Shown here in pieces: positions 42,372 to 42,509 of a DNA stretch of 42,509 nt. Made by a program: the position numbers and the translations under genes. The notes beneath the pieces are model-generated. The model worked only from the letters and a program-made list of their open reading frames with translations. It ran no database searches and was not told the DNA's origin. The stretch's first letter is position 1, and every line of letters starts with the position of its first letter. Origin of the DNA: Muribaculaceae bacterium (GTDB taxonomy: Bacteria; Bacteroidota; Bacteroidia; Bacteroidales; Muribaculaceae); NCBI GenBank assembly GCA_017940245.1, contig JAGAYZ010000095.1:1-42509 (forward strand), in the 5' to 3' direction.

Positions 42372-42509
42372 TGGGTCACCTGCAAAAACCTGTGTTTGGG
42401 TGACACTGTTCAGCCAAAGATGAGAGAGACTCTGTAGAGGAAGAACTTGGTGTCGACTACGCCCCTTACCTGCGCCCTGAAGTTCTTTATCTTGGCGTTT
42501 AGGGACTCG
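42372..42509 (-). mobile_element. Edge of an ISL3-type insertion sequence (partial)
   Basis: A transposase C-terminus enters from the right edge and ends at 42410; the next ~38 bases on the plus strand read GGGTCACCTGCAAAAACCTG and carry a second copy of TTTGGGTSAC, plausible as an IS end. The exact boundary and the inverted repeat cannot be confirmed because the other end lies outside the window. Confidence 0.5.
42410..42509 (-). CDS. ISL3-family transposase, C-terminal fragment (window edge)
   Basis: 32 residues before TGA (42412-42410), reading ESLNAKIKNFRAQVRGV then DTKFFLYRVSLIFG. ESLNxKIKxFRAQ and a FFLxR end are typical of the C-terminal part of the ISL3 (IS204/IS1001/IS1096/IS1165) DDE transposases of Bacteroidales. 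The start is beyond the window, so completeness is unknown. Confidence 0.75.
   Translation of the reverse strand, partial: ESLNAKIKNFRAQVRGVVDTKFFLYRVSLIFG

Noticed and set aside
1-42509. CRISPR array, integron or prophage
   Set aside because: No regularly spaced repeats with unique spacers, integrase or phage structural genes were seen.

Overview
The window looks like a chromosomal segment of a gut-type Bacteroidales bacterium (Bacteroidetes; Muribaculaceae or Prevotellaceae would fit, but the family cannot be fixed from sequence alone). The evidence is family content (DUF4199, DUF6048/DUF6452-like, DUF6056, DUF3089, an Oar-like TonB-dependent receptor, membrane-anchored TPR-AraC regulator) and many promoters with the Bacteroidetes -7 element TAnnTTTG, several with a TTTG -33 element 19-20 bases upstream. 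Shine-Dalgarno sites are essentially absent, so starts were chosen from promoters, gene spacing and family length.

Layout. 1-6.0 kb (minus): a TMEM43-like membrane protein with a long Q/P/G repeat tail and two tandem paralogous secreted proteins of unknown function. 4.7-8.6 kb (minus): a tight operon rlmN, DUF4199, glycosyltransferase 2, DUF6452-like lipoprotein, DUF6048-like protein. 8.7-10.8 kb (plus): a small secreted glycerophosphodiesterase and queA. 10.8-20.8 kb: a glycerol-3-phosphate locus, with a divergent DeoR/GlpR-type repressor, then glpA, glpB, glpC, glpT, a lipoprotein glycerophosphodiesterase and a porin, closed by a hairpin terminator. The genes form one route: glycerophosphodiesters enter through the porin, the lipoprotein cleaves them, GlpT imports glycerol-3-phosphate, and GlpABC oxidises it to DHAP, feeding electrons to quinone. 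No glycerol kinase or facilitator is present in the window. The glpA upstream region holds two promoter-like sequences and repeated TTTCGTT/AACGAAA boxes that are good operator candidates.

20.9-28.6 kb: a DUF3089 hydrolase (minus), a 655-base gap ending in a structured leader with a possible 44-codon ORF, an Oar-like TonB receptor with a perfect hairpin terminator, an AAA-ATPase/DUF1703 protein and a secreted nucleotide pyrophosphatase/phosphodiesterase. 28.6 kb (minus): the small SRP RNA gene (ffs) with its own promoter and U-tract. 28.8-33.8 kb: an AraC regulator divergent from a TolC/HlyD/DHA2 tripartite efflux operon. 33.8-36.1 kb: a membrane-bound TPR-AraC regulator divergent from a DUF4112 gene that has a sigma-54-like promoter. 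36.0-42.2 kb (minus): an operon GT2, LTA-synthase-like phosphotransferase, DUF6056 membrane protein, ruvC, and an acyltransferase 3 gene interrupted by one in-frame TGA. The right edge cuts into the C-terminus of an ISL3-type transposase.

Nothing in the window is a clear new defence or mobile system. The observations most worth follow-up are the structured leader of the TonB receptor, the operator array of the glp locus, the in-frame stop in the acyltransferase, the expandable tail of the TMEM43-like protein and the LTA-synthase-like operon.
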